Assembly: GCA_944380845.1 (NCBI GenBank)
Contig: CALWIU010000062.1
Coordinates: 1 to 52,268, forward strand
DNA from: an uncultured Clostridia bacterium
Lineage (GTDB): Bacteria; Bacillota; Clostridia; Oscillospirales; Acutalibacteraceae
Direction of reading: 5' to 3'
DNA: 52,268 nucleotides
Part shown: positions 45,082-52,268 of the stretch, in pieces
Layout: each line of letters begins with the position of its first letter
Position numbering within the stretch: position 1 is the first letter of the stretch
The notes under the pieces: generated by a model
Seen by the model: the letters and a program-made list of their open reading frames with translations, nothing else
The model's database searches: none
Told to the model about the DNA's origin: nothing
Made by a program: the position numbers and the translations under genes

Positions 45082-46326
45082 TTACTCGTCGTAGGACTCG
45101 CAAAGACCCTTTTCATCAAACAGATACGCAGTGATAATCAGCACCTCTACGCCCTTTTCAATGGTCTTGCGGTCGATATTGTCCCAAGTATCCAACCGGG
45201 TATGATAATATCTCGGTGGGCCCGGATCCATGGCAGCATAGCAGGTAGCGGGAATGCCCGCCTGCGTAACCGCTGCCGCGTCAGATGCGCCGGCATAAAC
45301 ACTGGAAAATTCCATTTTCAGCCCGCACATTTCGCCGCCCTTTTTCAAAAGATTGCAAACACGCTTGTCGTGTTTGGTAATACCGGACATATCTTTTGCA
45401 TAAACCGCCTGCGTATCATAGTCACGCAGCGTATCCACAGCAATAAAGGCCGTCTCAATGCCTGAATCTTTCATTTCCTGTGCGTGCGCCTTCATAAAGG
45501 CCTTAGCGCCGCGCAAACCGGATTCCTCACCGCCGGTGGCAATGCAGACCAGCTCGGTATTTTCAAAACGCAAGTCATTGTCCGCCATATACTTCATCAC
45601 AGCAGCCGAAGCAAAAACACCGGTCAGGTTGTCGTTGGCGCCCTGCGAAACGGTTTTGCCGGATAAAAAGAAGAAAAACAGGAAATAGGCGGGAATAAAC
45701 GCCAGCCCGATGTACGACAAAACCTGCGTCACGGAATGATCCGCGCCAAGGATTGTTCCGACGATACAGCTGATCAGCATATAGATCAATCCGCCGCCGG
45801 CGTAACCGAAGACGGCAAACATCAAAACATTGCCGCCGTAATAGGTCGGACGCCATTCAAAAGAGGAATCGATATGACCGCCGAAGATAATGCGTCTTTT
45901 CGTTTCACCCGCAGCCTTTCGAACCGCGATGGTATTACAAGATTTCTTTTTCGGATAAAAAACATCCGTCAATTCGCGATAGAACAGGAATTCTCCGCCG
46001 AGGATCACCGTTGCGATCACCAGAGGAATCAGTGCGAACTGCGGAAGCCCGCACGCAAATAAAATGATCGCAATCAGCACCAGCACAGCGTCGACCTTGA
46101 ACCAGCCCATAAACGCGCCGGGATGGGTTTCAAACTCTTCGATACGGGATTCATCCGCACAGGTTTGGAACTCTTTGAGCATATACTCCTGTGCTTTGCG
46201 CTCTGCCTCGCTTCCGCAGGGACGCGGGCCGATTTCCTTGCAAATTTTGGTGATACCACGAACGGCAAAGTTCGTGTATTCCCGCACCTTGGAAGCAAAT
46301 TGTGGGTGTGACTCTGAAGCCTTCAT
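45082..46326 (-). CDS. Membrane-embedded M28-family peptidase
   Basis: 414-residue zinc peptidase with transmembrane helices inside the catalytic domain. Seen: two helices at about 78-92 and 97-116, the first zinc ligand His151 in GGHIDSS, then two more hydrophobic helices (about 167-195 and 202-222), then Asp232 in GANDNLTG, the catalytic Glu pair 267-268 (GGEESG), Asp298 (AVDTLRD) and His375 (YYHTRLDTWDN). In soluble M28 enzymes His and Asp are only about 12-20 residues apart; here about 80 residues with two helices intervene. GGAGGAG precedes the ATG. Probably an aminopeptidase or carboxypeptidase at the membrane. Confidence 0.85.
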   Translation of the reverse strand: MKASESHPQFASKVREYTNFAVRGITKICKEIGPRPCGSEAERKAQEYMLKEFQTCADESRIEEFETHPGAFMGWFKVDAVLVLIAIILFACGLPQFALIPLVIATVILGGEFLFYRELTDVFYPKKKSCNTIAVRKAAGETKRRIIFGGHIDSSFEWRPTYYGGNVLMFAVFGYAGGGLIYMLISCIVGTILGADHSVTQVLSYIGLAFIPAYFLFFFFLSGKTVSQGANDNLTGVFASAAVMKYMADNDLRFENTELVCIATGGEESGLRGAKAFMKAHAQEMKDSGIETAFIAVDTLRDYDTQAVYAKDMSGITKHDKRVCNLLKKGGEMCGLKMEFSSVYAGASDAAAVTQAGIPATCYAAMDPGPPRYYHTRLDTWDNIDRKTIEKGVEVLIITAYLFDEKGLCESYDE

Positions 46327-46356
46327 ATTGCTCCTCCTTGAAACAAAGATGCGTTT

Positions 46357-46385
46357 AGTTTACCACACTTCTGCCATTTTGTCTA
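46357..46385 (-). promoter_or_regulatory. Promoter of the M28 peptidase gene
   Basis: TAGACA (46380-46385), 17-bp spacer, TAAACT (46357-46362), 30 bases upstream of the start codon. Confidence 0.6.
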
Positions 46386-46503
46386 TAAGAATGCAGAAAA
46401 AAAGGAATACTTATACAATTTTTTCTTTCTTATTCAGTAATATCCAACAGGAAAGGCAGCCGTTGCATAAAAATAAACACTTCCTTTCTTTACATGAAAT
46501 GGT

Positions 46504-46532
46504 TTGACAGTTCAAACACTTCATAGTATAAT
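46504..46532 (+). promoter_or_regulatory. Promoter of the VanY-like gene
   Basis: Exact consensus TTGACA (46504-46509), 17-bp spacer, TATAAT (46527-46532), 32 bases upstream of the start codon. One of the two perfect sigma-A promoters in the window. Confidence 0.88.
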
Positions 46533-46564
46533 ATTGTTGCAATTTTATCAAAGGAGGTTGCTAC

Positions 46565-47446
46565 ATGAAAAAGCTCAATATGCGAACTGTTTGGCTTGGA
46601 TTGGCTTTTATCCTCGTGCTTGCCGTTCTGTGTTTCTTTATTGGTTTTTTCTTTTCTGAACGCACCTCAAACAGCGATCACATTATGCCGCCCGCGGCGG
46701 AAAACGGCACAACGGAAGCGCCGACGGCAACAGCCCCGGTTTTGACAACAAGTCCCCTTGTTTCCGGCAATGCGCAGGTGCCTGCCAATTCGACTTCGGT
46801 CAACATCCTTGAAAATGACGATATCGTTCCCCTGCCGGAAGCCGTAACCATTTCAATTAACGAAAACGAATGGTACCTGACGCTGGTCAACGACTGGTAT
46901 AAAATGCCCGCCGACTATGAGGTCGTCTCTGCGAACGCCGCGCCGGGCAGCGATGTCAAGTTGGACTACCGTGTGGCGGAAGCCTATACCGCCATGTACA
47001 ATGCCGCTGCGGCAGACGGGTTGTATCTGACGCCCTATTCCGGGTTGCGTTCCTACTCCCGACAGGAAATCAACTACGAAAATAAGACCCAGCTTTACCT
47101 CAGTCAGGGGTATAACGAAACGGAAGCGCGCGCCCTTGCCGCGATGGTCATCAAACCGCCGGGGTGCAGCGAACACAATCTGGGACTGGCAATGGATATT
47201 ATCGACACGGCGGATAATTTTTACACCACAAAAGAATACGCCTGGCTGATGGAAAATGCCGCTGATTATGGCTTTATCCTTCGCTATCCCAAAGAAAAGC
47301 AGTATATCACCCGCGTTGAGTATGAACCCTGGCACTGGCGTTATGTCGGCGTCGAACACGCGAAAGCGATAAAAGCTTCCGGGCTTTGTCTGGAAGAATA
47401 TCTGCAAGCCATCGGGAAAATGCCCGTACCATTGGCACAGGGCTGA
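46565..47446 (+). CDS. D-alanyl-D-alanine carboxypeptidase, VanY/M15B family
   Basis: Zinc peptidase that trims the terminal D-Ala of peptidoglycan stem peptides outside the cell. 293 residues. Seen: N-terminal membrane anchor (9-30), a Thr/Pro/Ala-rich linker (45-80), then the M15B domain with YSGLRSYSRQ, the zinc motif SEHNLGLAMDI (His204, Asp211) and EPWHWRYVG (Glu254, His257). AAAGGAGG precedes the ATG. Monocistronic. No van regulatory or ligase genes are near, so a housekeeping cell-wall role is more likely than vancomycin resistance. Confidence 0.92.
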   Translation: MKKLNMRTVWLGLAFILVLAVLCFFIGFFFSERTSNSDHIMPPAAENGTTEAPTATAPVLTTSPLVSGNAQVPANSTSVNILENDDIVPLPEAVTISINENEWYLTLVNDWYKMPADYEVVSANAAPGSDVKLDYRVAEAYTAMYNAAAADGLYLTPYSGLRSYSRQEINYENKTQLYLSQGYNETEARALAAMVIKPPGCSEHNLGLAMDIIDTADNFYTTKEYAWLMENAADYGFILRYPKEKQYITRVEYEPWHWRYVGVEHAKAIKASGLCLEEYLQAIGKMPVPLAQG

Positions 47447-47471
47447 GCGATCCAGCAACAACGAAAGGCAA

Positions 47472-47510
47472 AACCGCGCCGGTTCCTCCTTTGGAACGGC
47501 GCGGTTTTTC
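47472..47510 (+). terminator. Intrinsic terminator after the VanY-like gene
   Basis: Stem ACCGCGCC(G)GTTCC / GGAACGGCGCGGT followed by TTTTTC, starting 25 bases after the stop codon. Confidence 0.85.
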
Positions 47511-47514
47511 TATC

Positions 47515-47550
47515 AAAAAAGGATGCCGAAATGGATCGGCATCCTTTTTC
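47515..47550 (-). terminator. Intrinsic terminator after thrS
   Basis: Stem AGGATGCCGA/TCGGCATCCT around a 6-base loop with T tract on the minus strand, 15 bases after the thrS stop codon. Confidence 0.85.
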
Positions 47551-47564
47551 AGTTCTATCTATAA

Positions 47565-49508
47565 TCAGTTGAGGACCTTGTCGCGCACTTCCTGAAGGGC
47601 AAGGGCAATGTATTCATCTACCGTCATGGTCTTGCTTTCCTCGCTGCCTCTCTTGCGCACAGCGACGGTGCCTTCCTCGGCTTCCTTGTCGCCGATTACC
47701 AGCATATACGGCACCTTCTGCATCCGTGCTTCCCGCAGTTTATATCCTAATTTTTCGCTGCGGTCATCGACCTCGGCACGCAAACCGGCTTCTTTCAGTT
47801 TTTCACCCACCTGACGCGCCACTTCATGATGACGGTCAGCGATCGGCAGTACGCGCACCTGCTCGGGGGCAAGCCACATCGGGAAGGCGCCCGCATATTT
47901 TTCGATCAAAAGCGCAAGGGTTCTCTCATAGCAGCCGATGGAGGTACGGTGAATGATATAGGGGTTCTTTTTGGTGCCGTCCCGATCGGTATACTCCATG
48001 TCGAAATTTTTTGCAAGCATTTGATCGATCTGAATCGTAATCAGCGTATCTTCTTTACCGTAGACATTTTTAATCTGGATGTCCAGCTTCGGACCATAAA
48101 AAGCCGCTTCACCGATACCGACTTTATACGGGATTTCAAGATGCTTCAGGATACGCTCCATCTTGTCCTGCGCTTCATCCCATTGTTCTTCCGTTCCGAT
48201 ATATTTGTCGCGGTCATTGGGATCCCACTTGGAAAAGCGGTACGATACATCTTCGTACAGCCCGACCGTTTTAAGCATGAAAATCGCCAGTTCCAGGCAG
48301 CTTTTAAACTCCTGCTCCAGCTGTTCGGGCGTACACATCAAATGCCCTTCGGAAATCGTAAACTGACGGACACGGATCAAGCCGTGCATCTCGCCGCTCG
48401 CCTCATTGCGGAACAGGGTCGATGTTTCGTTATACCGCAGCGGCAGATCACGATAAGAACGGGCGCGATTCAAATACGCCTGATACTGGAAGGGGCAAGT
48501 CATCGGACGCAGGGCGAAAACCTCTTTGTCCTTTTCCTCGTCGCCCAAAACGAACATACCATCTTTATAATGATCCCAATGTCCGGAGATTTTATAAAGG
48601 TCACTCTTCGCCATATAGGGTGTTTTGGTCAAAAGCCAGCCGCGCTTCTGTTCTTCATCCTCAACAAAACGCTGCAAAATCTGAATGACCCGCGCTCCCT
48701 TCGGCAGCAGGATCGGCAGTCCCTGTCCGATTACCTCGGAGGTTGTAAAGAATTCCAGCTCTCTGCCCAATTTGTTGTGATCGCGCTTTTTCGCCTCTTC
48801 CAGCGCTGCCAAATGCGCTTCCATTTCACTCTTCTTCGGGAAAGCTGTGCCATATACACGCTGAAGCATCGCTTTGTTGGAATCACCGCGCCAATAAGCG
48901 CCCGTCGCCTGTTGCAGGCGGAAAGCCTTGACCGCTCCGGTGCGCATCAAATGCGGGCCTGCGCAAAGCTCTGTGAACTCGCCCTGACGGTAAAAAGAAA
49001 TCGCCTCGCCGGAAGCAGCGTGTTCCCGGATCAGTTCCACTTTGTACGGCTCATTCTTTTCCTGCATCATGGCAACTGCTTCCTCTGCCGGCAGCTCAAA
49101 GCGCTCCAGAGGCAAATTTTCCTTAACGATTTTCTTCATTTCCTCTTCGATCGCCTGCAAATCTTCCGGCGTAAAGGATTTTTCCACATCAAAATCGTAA
49201 TAAAAACCATCGTCAATGGCCGGACCGATGGCGAGCTTTGCGTTGGGATACAAACGCTTGACCGCCTGCGCCAAAATATGCGACGCAGTATGACGGAAGG
49301 CTCGTTTGCCTTCGTCGGAATCAAAAGTCAGGATCTCCAGCGCACAATCCTGATCCAGCACGGTACGCAAATCCCGAACCTGATCGTTGATTTTGCAAAC
49401 ACAGGCAGCACGCGCCAAACCTTCACTGATTTTTGCAGCGGCTTCAATAGCGGTGGTTCCCTGTTCTACCTCTAAAAGGGAACCATCTTTCAAGGTCAGC
49501 TTAATCAT
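47565..49508 (-). CDS. thrS: Threonyl-tRNA synthetase
   Basis: Charges tRNA-Thr. 647 residues, full length. Seen: N-terminal TGS domain (MIKLTLKDGSLLEVEQG), editing domain with HTASHILAQAV and CAGPHLM, catalytic core with zinc ligands in MTCPFQ, EGHLMCT and HRTSIG, and a C-terminal anticodon-binding domain starting near VRVLPIADRH. The class II motif around the first zinc cysteine reads MTCPFQYQ rather than the frequent MNCPGH(M). ATG 49508 with AAAGGATG upstream; the frame stays open to 49607, but that part is the T-box. Controlled by the T-box leader. Confidence 0.96.
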   Translation of the reverse strand: MIKLTLKDGSLLEVEQGTTAIEAAAKISEGLARAACVCKINDQVRDLRTVLDQDCALEILTFDSDEGKRAFRHTASHILAQAVKRLYPNAKLAIGPAIDDGFYYDFDVEKSFTPEDLQAIEEEMKKIVKENLPLERFELPAEEAVAMMQEKNEPYKVELIREHAASGEAISFYRQGEFTELCAGPHLMRTGAVKAFRLQQATGAYWRGDSNKAMLQRVYGTAFPKKSEMEAHLAALEEAKKRDHNKLGRELEFFTTSEVIGQGLPILLPKGARVIQILQRFVEDEEQKRGWLLTKTPYMAKSDLYKISGHWDHYKDGMFVLGDEEKDKEVFALRPMTCPFQYQAYLNRARSYRDLPLRYNETSTLFRNEASGEMHGLIRVRQFTISEGHLMCTPEQLEQEFKSCLELAIFMLKTVGLYEDVSYRFSKWDPNDRDKYIGTEEQWDEAQDKMERILKHLEIPYKVGIGEAAFYGPKLDIQIKNVYGKEDTLITIQIDQMLAKNFDMEYTDRDGTKKNPYIIHRTSIGCYERTLALLIEKYAGAFPMWLAPEQVRVLPIADRHHEVARQVGEKLKEAGLRAEVDDRSEKLGYKLREARMQKVPYMLVIGDKEAEEGTVAVRKRGSEESKTMTVDEYIALALQEVRDKVLN

Positions 49509-49524
49509 AAAAATCATCCTTTCT

Positions 49525-49770
49525 AAAAAAAGAAAAGCCCCATCCCTGTTTGGGATGAAGCGAACAATGCTCCACGGTTCCACCCAATTTGCGGATTGCT
49601 CCGCCACTCGAGTTGGCTTTAACGCAGCCCTGCGGGTACCTTACTCGACAACGCGTTTTCAGCACCGCTCAGGAGGGGTAGTCACTCGGCGCCGCAACGC
49701 GTTTCTCACACCAGAAGGAAACGCTCTCTGAGAAGGGCAACCGAAGACCGTCTCCGTCTTCGTTTTCCGT
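49525..49770 (-). promoter_or_regulatory. T-box riboswitch controlling thrS
   Basis: tRNA-Thr-sensing leader on the minus strand. The conserved T-box GGGTGGAACCGTGGA lies at 49571-49585. Its terminator is a 10-bp stem (49537-49546 with 49552-49561) followed by TTTTCTTTTTTT. Stem I is closed by CTCAG/CTGAG, contains the hairpin GCGTTTC/GAAACGC and the bulge GTGACTACC with threonine codons ACT (49680-49682) and ACC (49677-49679), either of which could be the specifier. Uncharged tRNA-Thr would pair through its NCCA end with TGGA and favour the antiterminator. Confidence 0.92.
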
Positions 49771-49781
49771 TTACAAACTTA

Positions 49782-49809
49782 ATTATATCCCGAAATAAAC
49801 AAAAGTCAA
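49782..49809 (-). promoter_or_regulatory. Promoter of thrS
   Basis: TTGACT (49804-49809), 16-bp spacer, consensus TATAAT (49782-49787), just upstream of the T-box. Confidence 0.8.
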
Positions 49810-50148
49810 GAGATTTGAAAAAAACTTTTCCGGAAGTCTTGCCGCAAAACAGCGGCAAGCGAAACCGACCGATGCAAAGCGCCCCGGAAAGGTATATTGA
49901 ATGGATAAAGCACCCTTCTCCATACAGAAAAACCGCTGCATCAAACCGCAGGCTCCCAGCAATATACTTTTTTATGATAGGAGCCATCGAACAGCAAAAG
50001 ACAGCACAGGAAATGATCGAAAAGAACGATCACATAAAAGAAGACGGAGTTGTCCGCTAATGATCTGCCCATCCGCAAAAACAAAAGCTTGCATTCATAT
50101 TCAAACGCAAGGGCTGTTTACCCTTCTATCATCATTTGTACCTTTCAA
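49810..50148. other. Intergenic region between thrS and the metallophosphoesterase
   Basis: Divergent intergenic DNA of about 340 bases. An 81-codon frame at 49815-50060 (plus) has no ribosome binding site and no recognisable family, so it is not called a gene; it could be a decayed one. No RNA or repeat recognised. Confidence 0.35.
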
Positions 50149-50177
50149 TTGACAGAGATACCCATTCATATTATAAT
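50149..50177 (+). promoter_or_regulatory. Promoter of the metallophosphoesterase gene
   Basis: Exact consensus TTGACA (50149-50154), 17-bp spacer, TATAAT (50172-50177), about 30 bases upstream of the start codon. Confidence 0.88.
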
Positions 50178-50207
50178 CCTTTTATAATCCTTCTAAGGGG
50201 TGACAAC

Positions 50208-51752
50208 ATGAAAAAACGACTAAAAGCAATGTTTTTCAGCAAGGCGGCAATCGCGTTTTTTACGGTTTTATCAGCAATATCTGCGCTGCTGTTTTATTCC
50301 GTAAGATATGGTTTTGTATTTGTTGATGATGTCCTGTATACCGGCTTTTCGCTGGGGCTTTTTGTGTTTACAGCAATCGGTGCAGCGTGCCTTTTAGCCA
50401 TTCTTAATAGAAAAGCACAGGGAAAATATTTTATCTGTGAGGGTGCAACAAATGCCGTTGCCTTTCTTTGCGAAGTCCTTGCCGTAATTACTTTTCTTTA
50501 CTCTATTATCACAATTATCGTCGATAAGGGCATGAGCCTTTCGACTGCTTATGCCCTTTTCAAATCCGCCCTGCCTGTATGGGCATTTATAACAGGAGTT
50601 GCCTTTTTTGCTTTTGCGTTTCCACTGATTAAAAATAAAGTTGTCAGCCGCATCGTGCGCTGTGTTACGGCCTTGATTTTGATCGCAGCGGGCGTGGTTT
50701 CTGTATTTCCGATACAGCCATTTACATTCAGCAGCAGCCCCGTTGTGTTTGACAACGGCAGTGAATATTCGATTGTCTTTTCAACAAGCAGTGACAGCAC
50801 CGGCTATGTTGCATATGAAAGCAACGGTGAATGGATTCGCGTTTACGATGTAAATGACGGCAGAAAAAAGAAGGATCGCATCCATACTGTTACCCTGCAA
50901 AAAGATGAACTTTCCGGCAAAGAGTACCGGGTTGGCGCAACCAGAATCATAGATGAACTCAGTTACGGCGGAAGAACCGGTAAAACAATAGAAAGCGATG
51001 GCATTTTCTTTCATGACGATTTTGCAGATGATGTAAATATCCTGACGGTGTCTGACTGGCACACAAAAAACAAAAAAGCGCTGTCTGTCAGTGAAAGTCT
51101 TGGCAGCTATCAGGCGGTTATCCTTCTTGGTGATTGCGCACCGGGGCTGATGAGCCGCGAGGATATCTGCGACTATATCCTTGATTTTGCCGCGGAGCTA
51201 ACCGGCGGCACTATGCCGGTTCTCTATGTGCGTGGTAATCATGAAACACGCGGCCGGGCGGCGTCCTATCTTGCCGATTATCTGGGGTATGACAGTTTTT
51301 ACTACACGACATCGATCGGCAGCTATGATTTTGTTGTGCTCGACAGTTGCGAAGACAAGGAAGACACCCACCCGGAATATGGCGGCATGGCTGACTATAC
51401 CGCCTACAGAAGCAAAATGACAGATTGGCTCTGCTCGCTTGAAAGCACCGGCAGAAATACCATTGCCCTATGCCATTCGCCGGATCTATGTCTTGAGCCT
51501 GAATTAGCCGCGCGTTCCTTTGATAAGCTCGAATCCATGGGTACCAGCCTTCTGGCAAGCGGTCATTTGCACCGTGTTGCACTTGACGAAAGCAAATCCT
51601 TCCCTGTTTTTATCGACGGCGGCGTGGATTCGGCCGGGAGCGGATCCTTTGCAGGCGCAATGATGAGCCTTACTTCCGACGGAATCCGCCTGAAGTGCCA
51701 AGACAACAACGGCAGCGTACTGCTTGAAAAAAGCATTTCCTGGAATAAATAA
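50208..51752 (+). CDS. Membrane metallophosphoesterase
   Basis: 514 residues. Residues 1 to about 185 hold five or so transmembrane helices. After a short beta-rich linker (FSSSPVVFDNGSEYSIVFSTS, resembling a purple acid phosphatase N-domain strand), a calcineurin-like phosphoesterase domain follows: VSDWHT (D-x-H), LLGDCAP, RGNHETRG (GNHE), ALCHSPD and SGHLHR (GHxH). The catalytic domain probably faces outside. Start is ATG 50208 with AAGGGGTGA upstream; the frame is open from 50136 but crosses the promoter. Substrate unknown. Monocistronic. Confidence 0.9.
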   Translation: MKKRLKAMFFSKAAIAFFTVLSAISALLFYSVRYGFVFVDDVLYTGFSLGLFVFTAIGAACLLAILNRKAQGKYFICEGATNAVAFLCEVLAVITFLYSIITIIVDKGMSLSTAYALFKSALPVWAFITGVAFFAFAFPLIKNKVVSRIVRCVTALILIAAGVVSVFPIQPFTFSSSPVVFDNGSEYSIVFSTSSDSTGYVAYESNGEWIRVYDVNDGRKKKDRIHTVTLQKDELSGKEYRVGATRIIDELSYGGRTGKTIESDGIFFHDDFADDVNILTVSDWHTKNKKALSVSESLGSYQAVILLGDCAPGLMSREDICDYILDFAAELTGGTMPVLYVRGNHETRGRAASYLADYLGYDSFYYTTSIGSYDFVVLDSCEDKEDTHPEYGGMADYTAYRSKMTDWLCSLESTGRNTIALCHSPDLCLEPELAARSFDKLESMGTSLLASGHLHRVALDESKSFPVFIDGGVDSAGSGSFAGAMMSLTSDGIRLKCQDNNGSVLLEKSISWNK

Positions 51753-52062
51753 ATTCATAAAACATCTGACCGCCATGCGTGCAGAAAGCATGGGCAGAAA
51801 GACGGCAGGATTGGGACTTCGTTGCAAGCGGGCATGATAAAAGAGCCGTTTCTCTTATGGGAAACGGCTCTATCAGATGGAAGTTTTTCGTCCTCTCTTC
51901 CGCTTCAAGAGCCGGTGATATTGCAGGAACGGAAGGGAGCGCTTTTGTTCGGCGTGCAGCTGCTGCCCCCCGCTTTTATTCGCGCAGCAAAAAGAGCCAC
52001 GGCGCACCTGCAAAAGCAGATGCGCCGTGCTCAGGATATGTTGAGAGAATCAGAAAACAACA
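51753..52062 (+). other. Intergenic region with two strong hairpins
   Basis: Perfect 11-bp stem AGAGCCGTTTC/GAAACGGCTCT (51842-51852 with 51861-51871), not followed by a clear T tract, probably the end of the metallophosphoesterase transcript. A second long hairpin at 51992-52033 pairs GAGC, CACGGCGCA and CTGC with GCAG, TGCGCCGTG and CTC around AAAA. No gene recognised between them; a structured RNA cannot be excluded. Confidence 0.4.
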
Positions 52063-52268
52063 ATGATAATAAGAAAGAAATCAAAGTTAAGCAGCATCCA
52101 AGCCATGGACGATACCGCAGTCGCAAACACTTTCATAACCGAACAGCTGGTTCAGGATTCTCAGGATCTGATTTATAATATTCCAGAAGAACTGTACGAA
52201 AGCATTATCGCTGTGGCACAGACATTTACAATTCTTTATCGCTTCGATTCTGTCGAATTCCGTCTGAT
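52063..52268 (+). CDS. Hypothetical protein, N-terminal part (runs off the window)
   Basis: An open frame from ATG 52063 continues without a stop to the window end (68 codons). A second in-frame ATG is at 52105. The predicted sequence is acidic and helical after the second Met (TEQLVQDSQDLIYNIPEELY) and looks like protein rather than noise, but there is no clear ribosome binding site for either start. No family recognised. Confidence 0.4.
   Translation, partial: MIIRKKSKLSSIQAMDDTAVANTFITEQLVQDSQDLIYNIPEELYESIIAVAQTFTILYRFDSVEFRL

Noticed and set aside
46565..47446. Vancomycin resistance vanY
   Set aside because: The enzyme family is right, but there are no vanH/A/X or vanRS genes nearby; a general cell-wall carboxypeptidase fits better.
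47826..49475. Long plus-strand open frame of 549 codons opposite thrS
   Set aside because: It is fully antisense to thrS, has no ribosome binding site or family motif, and its His/Phe/Arg-rich composition is what reversed codons of a real gene give.
49509..49607. N-terminal extension of thrS
   Set aside because: The extra 33 codons are translated T-box terminator and T-box sequence; the TGS domain begins at the ATG at 49508 with a good ribosome binding site.
49815..50060. 81-codon plus-strand ORF between thrS and the metallophosphoesterase
   Set aside because: It has no ribosome binding site and starts within the thrS promoter region, and no motif is recognised.

Overview
The window looks like a chromosomal stretch of a low-to-moderate GC Bacillota, class Clostridia, most likely a gut Oscillospirales-type organism. 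This is inferred from near-consensus sigma-A promoters, strong GGAGG ribosome binding sites, a T-box on thrS, an M-box Mg2+ riboswitch, AzlCD, LuxS, a type I dockerin, a spore-surface-type collagen-like protein and many carbohydrate-catabolic genes with GPH-family symporters. No phage, plasmid, insertion-sequence or CRISPR genes were recognised.

Layout. 1-623: unexplained DNA, tRNA-Arg(CCU) and the terminator of murA. 624-8868 (minus): murA with its own promoter, then an operon fakA(yloV)-recG-luxS-GH78 rhamnosidase. 9137-12584 (plus): mgtA, an Mg2+ P-type ATPase, behind an unusually long leader (M-box, terminator, short leader ORF, two more terminator-like hairpins). 12607-18389 (minus): a complete UMP-synthesis operon apart from carAB, in the order pyrC-pyrK-pyrD-pyrF-pyrE-pyrB-pyrI, convergent with mgtA.

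18443-23929 (minus): a Gfo/Idh/MocA oxidoreductase with three different TIM-barrel sugar-phosphate isomerase/epimerase-like proteins, next to a GPH symporter. Both promoters carry a palindrome with AATGAT/ATCATT half-sites. This set resembles pathways that oxidise glycosides at C3 and then cleave them, and is the best candidate here for an uncharacterised catabolic system. 24007-28799: azlCD, a secreted LCAT-like protein with a C-terminal dockerin whose nucleophile position is Gly, a DUF554 membrane protein and a stand-alone RelA/SpoT-type HD hydrolase. 28814-36182 (minus): a second sugar operon with alpha/beta hydrolase, small beta-rich protein, PHP phosphoesterase, GPH symporter, zinc-ribbon protein and GH38 alpha-mannosidase.

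36460-40604 (plus): collagen-like (GPTG)n protein followed by a GT2-TPR glycosyltransferase that probably modifies it, then an orphan radical SAM enzyme. 40642-46385 (minus): Sir2 deacylase overlapping a NUDIX-AlkD fusion gene, nagB, a lipoprotein, a P-loop kinase-like protein, and an M28 peptidase with membrane helices inserted between metal ligands. 46504-52268: VanY-type carboxypeptidase (+), thrS with T-box (-), a membrane metallophosphoesterase (+) and the start of an unrecognised ORF that runs off the window.

All functions are assigned from motifs and remembered family features; no database search was possible.
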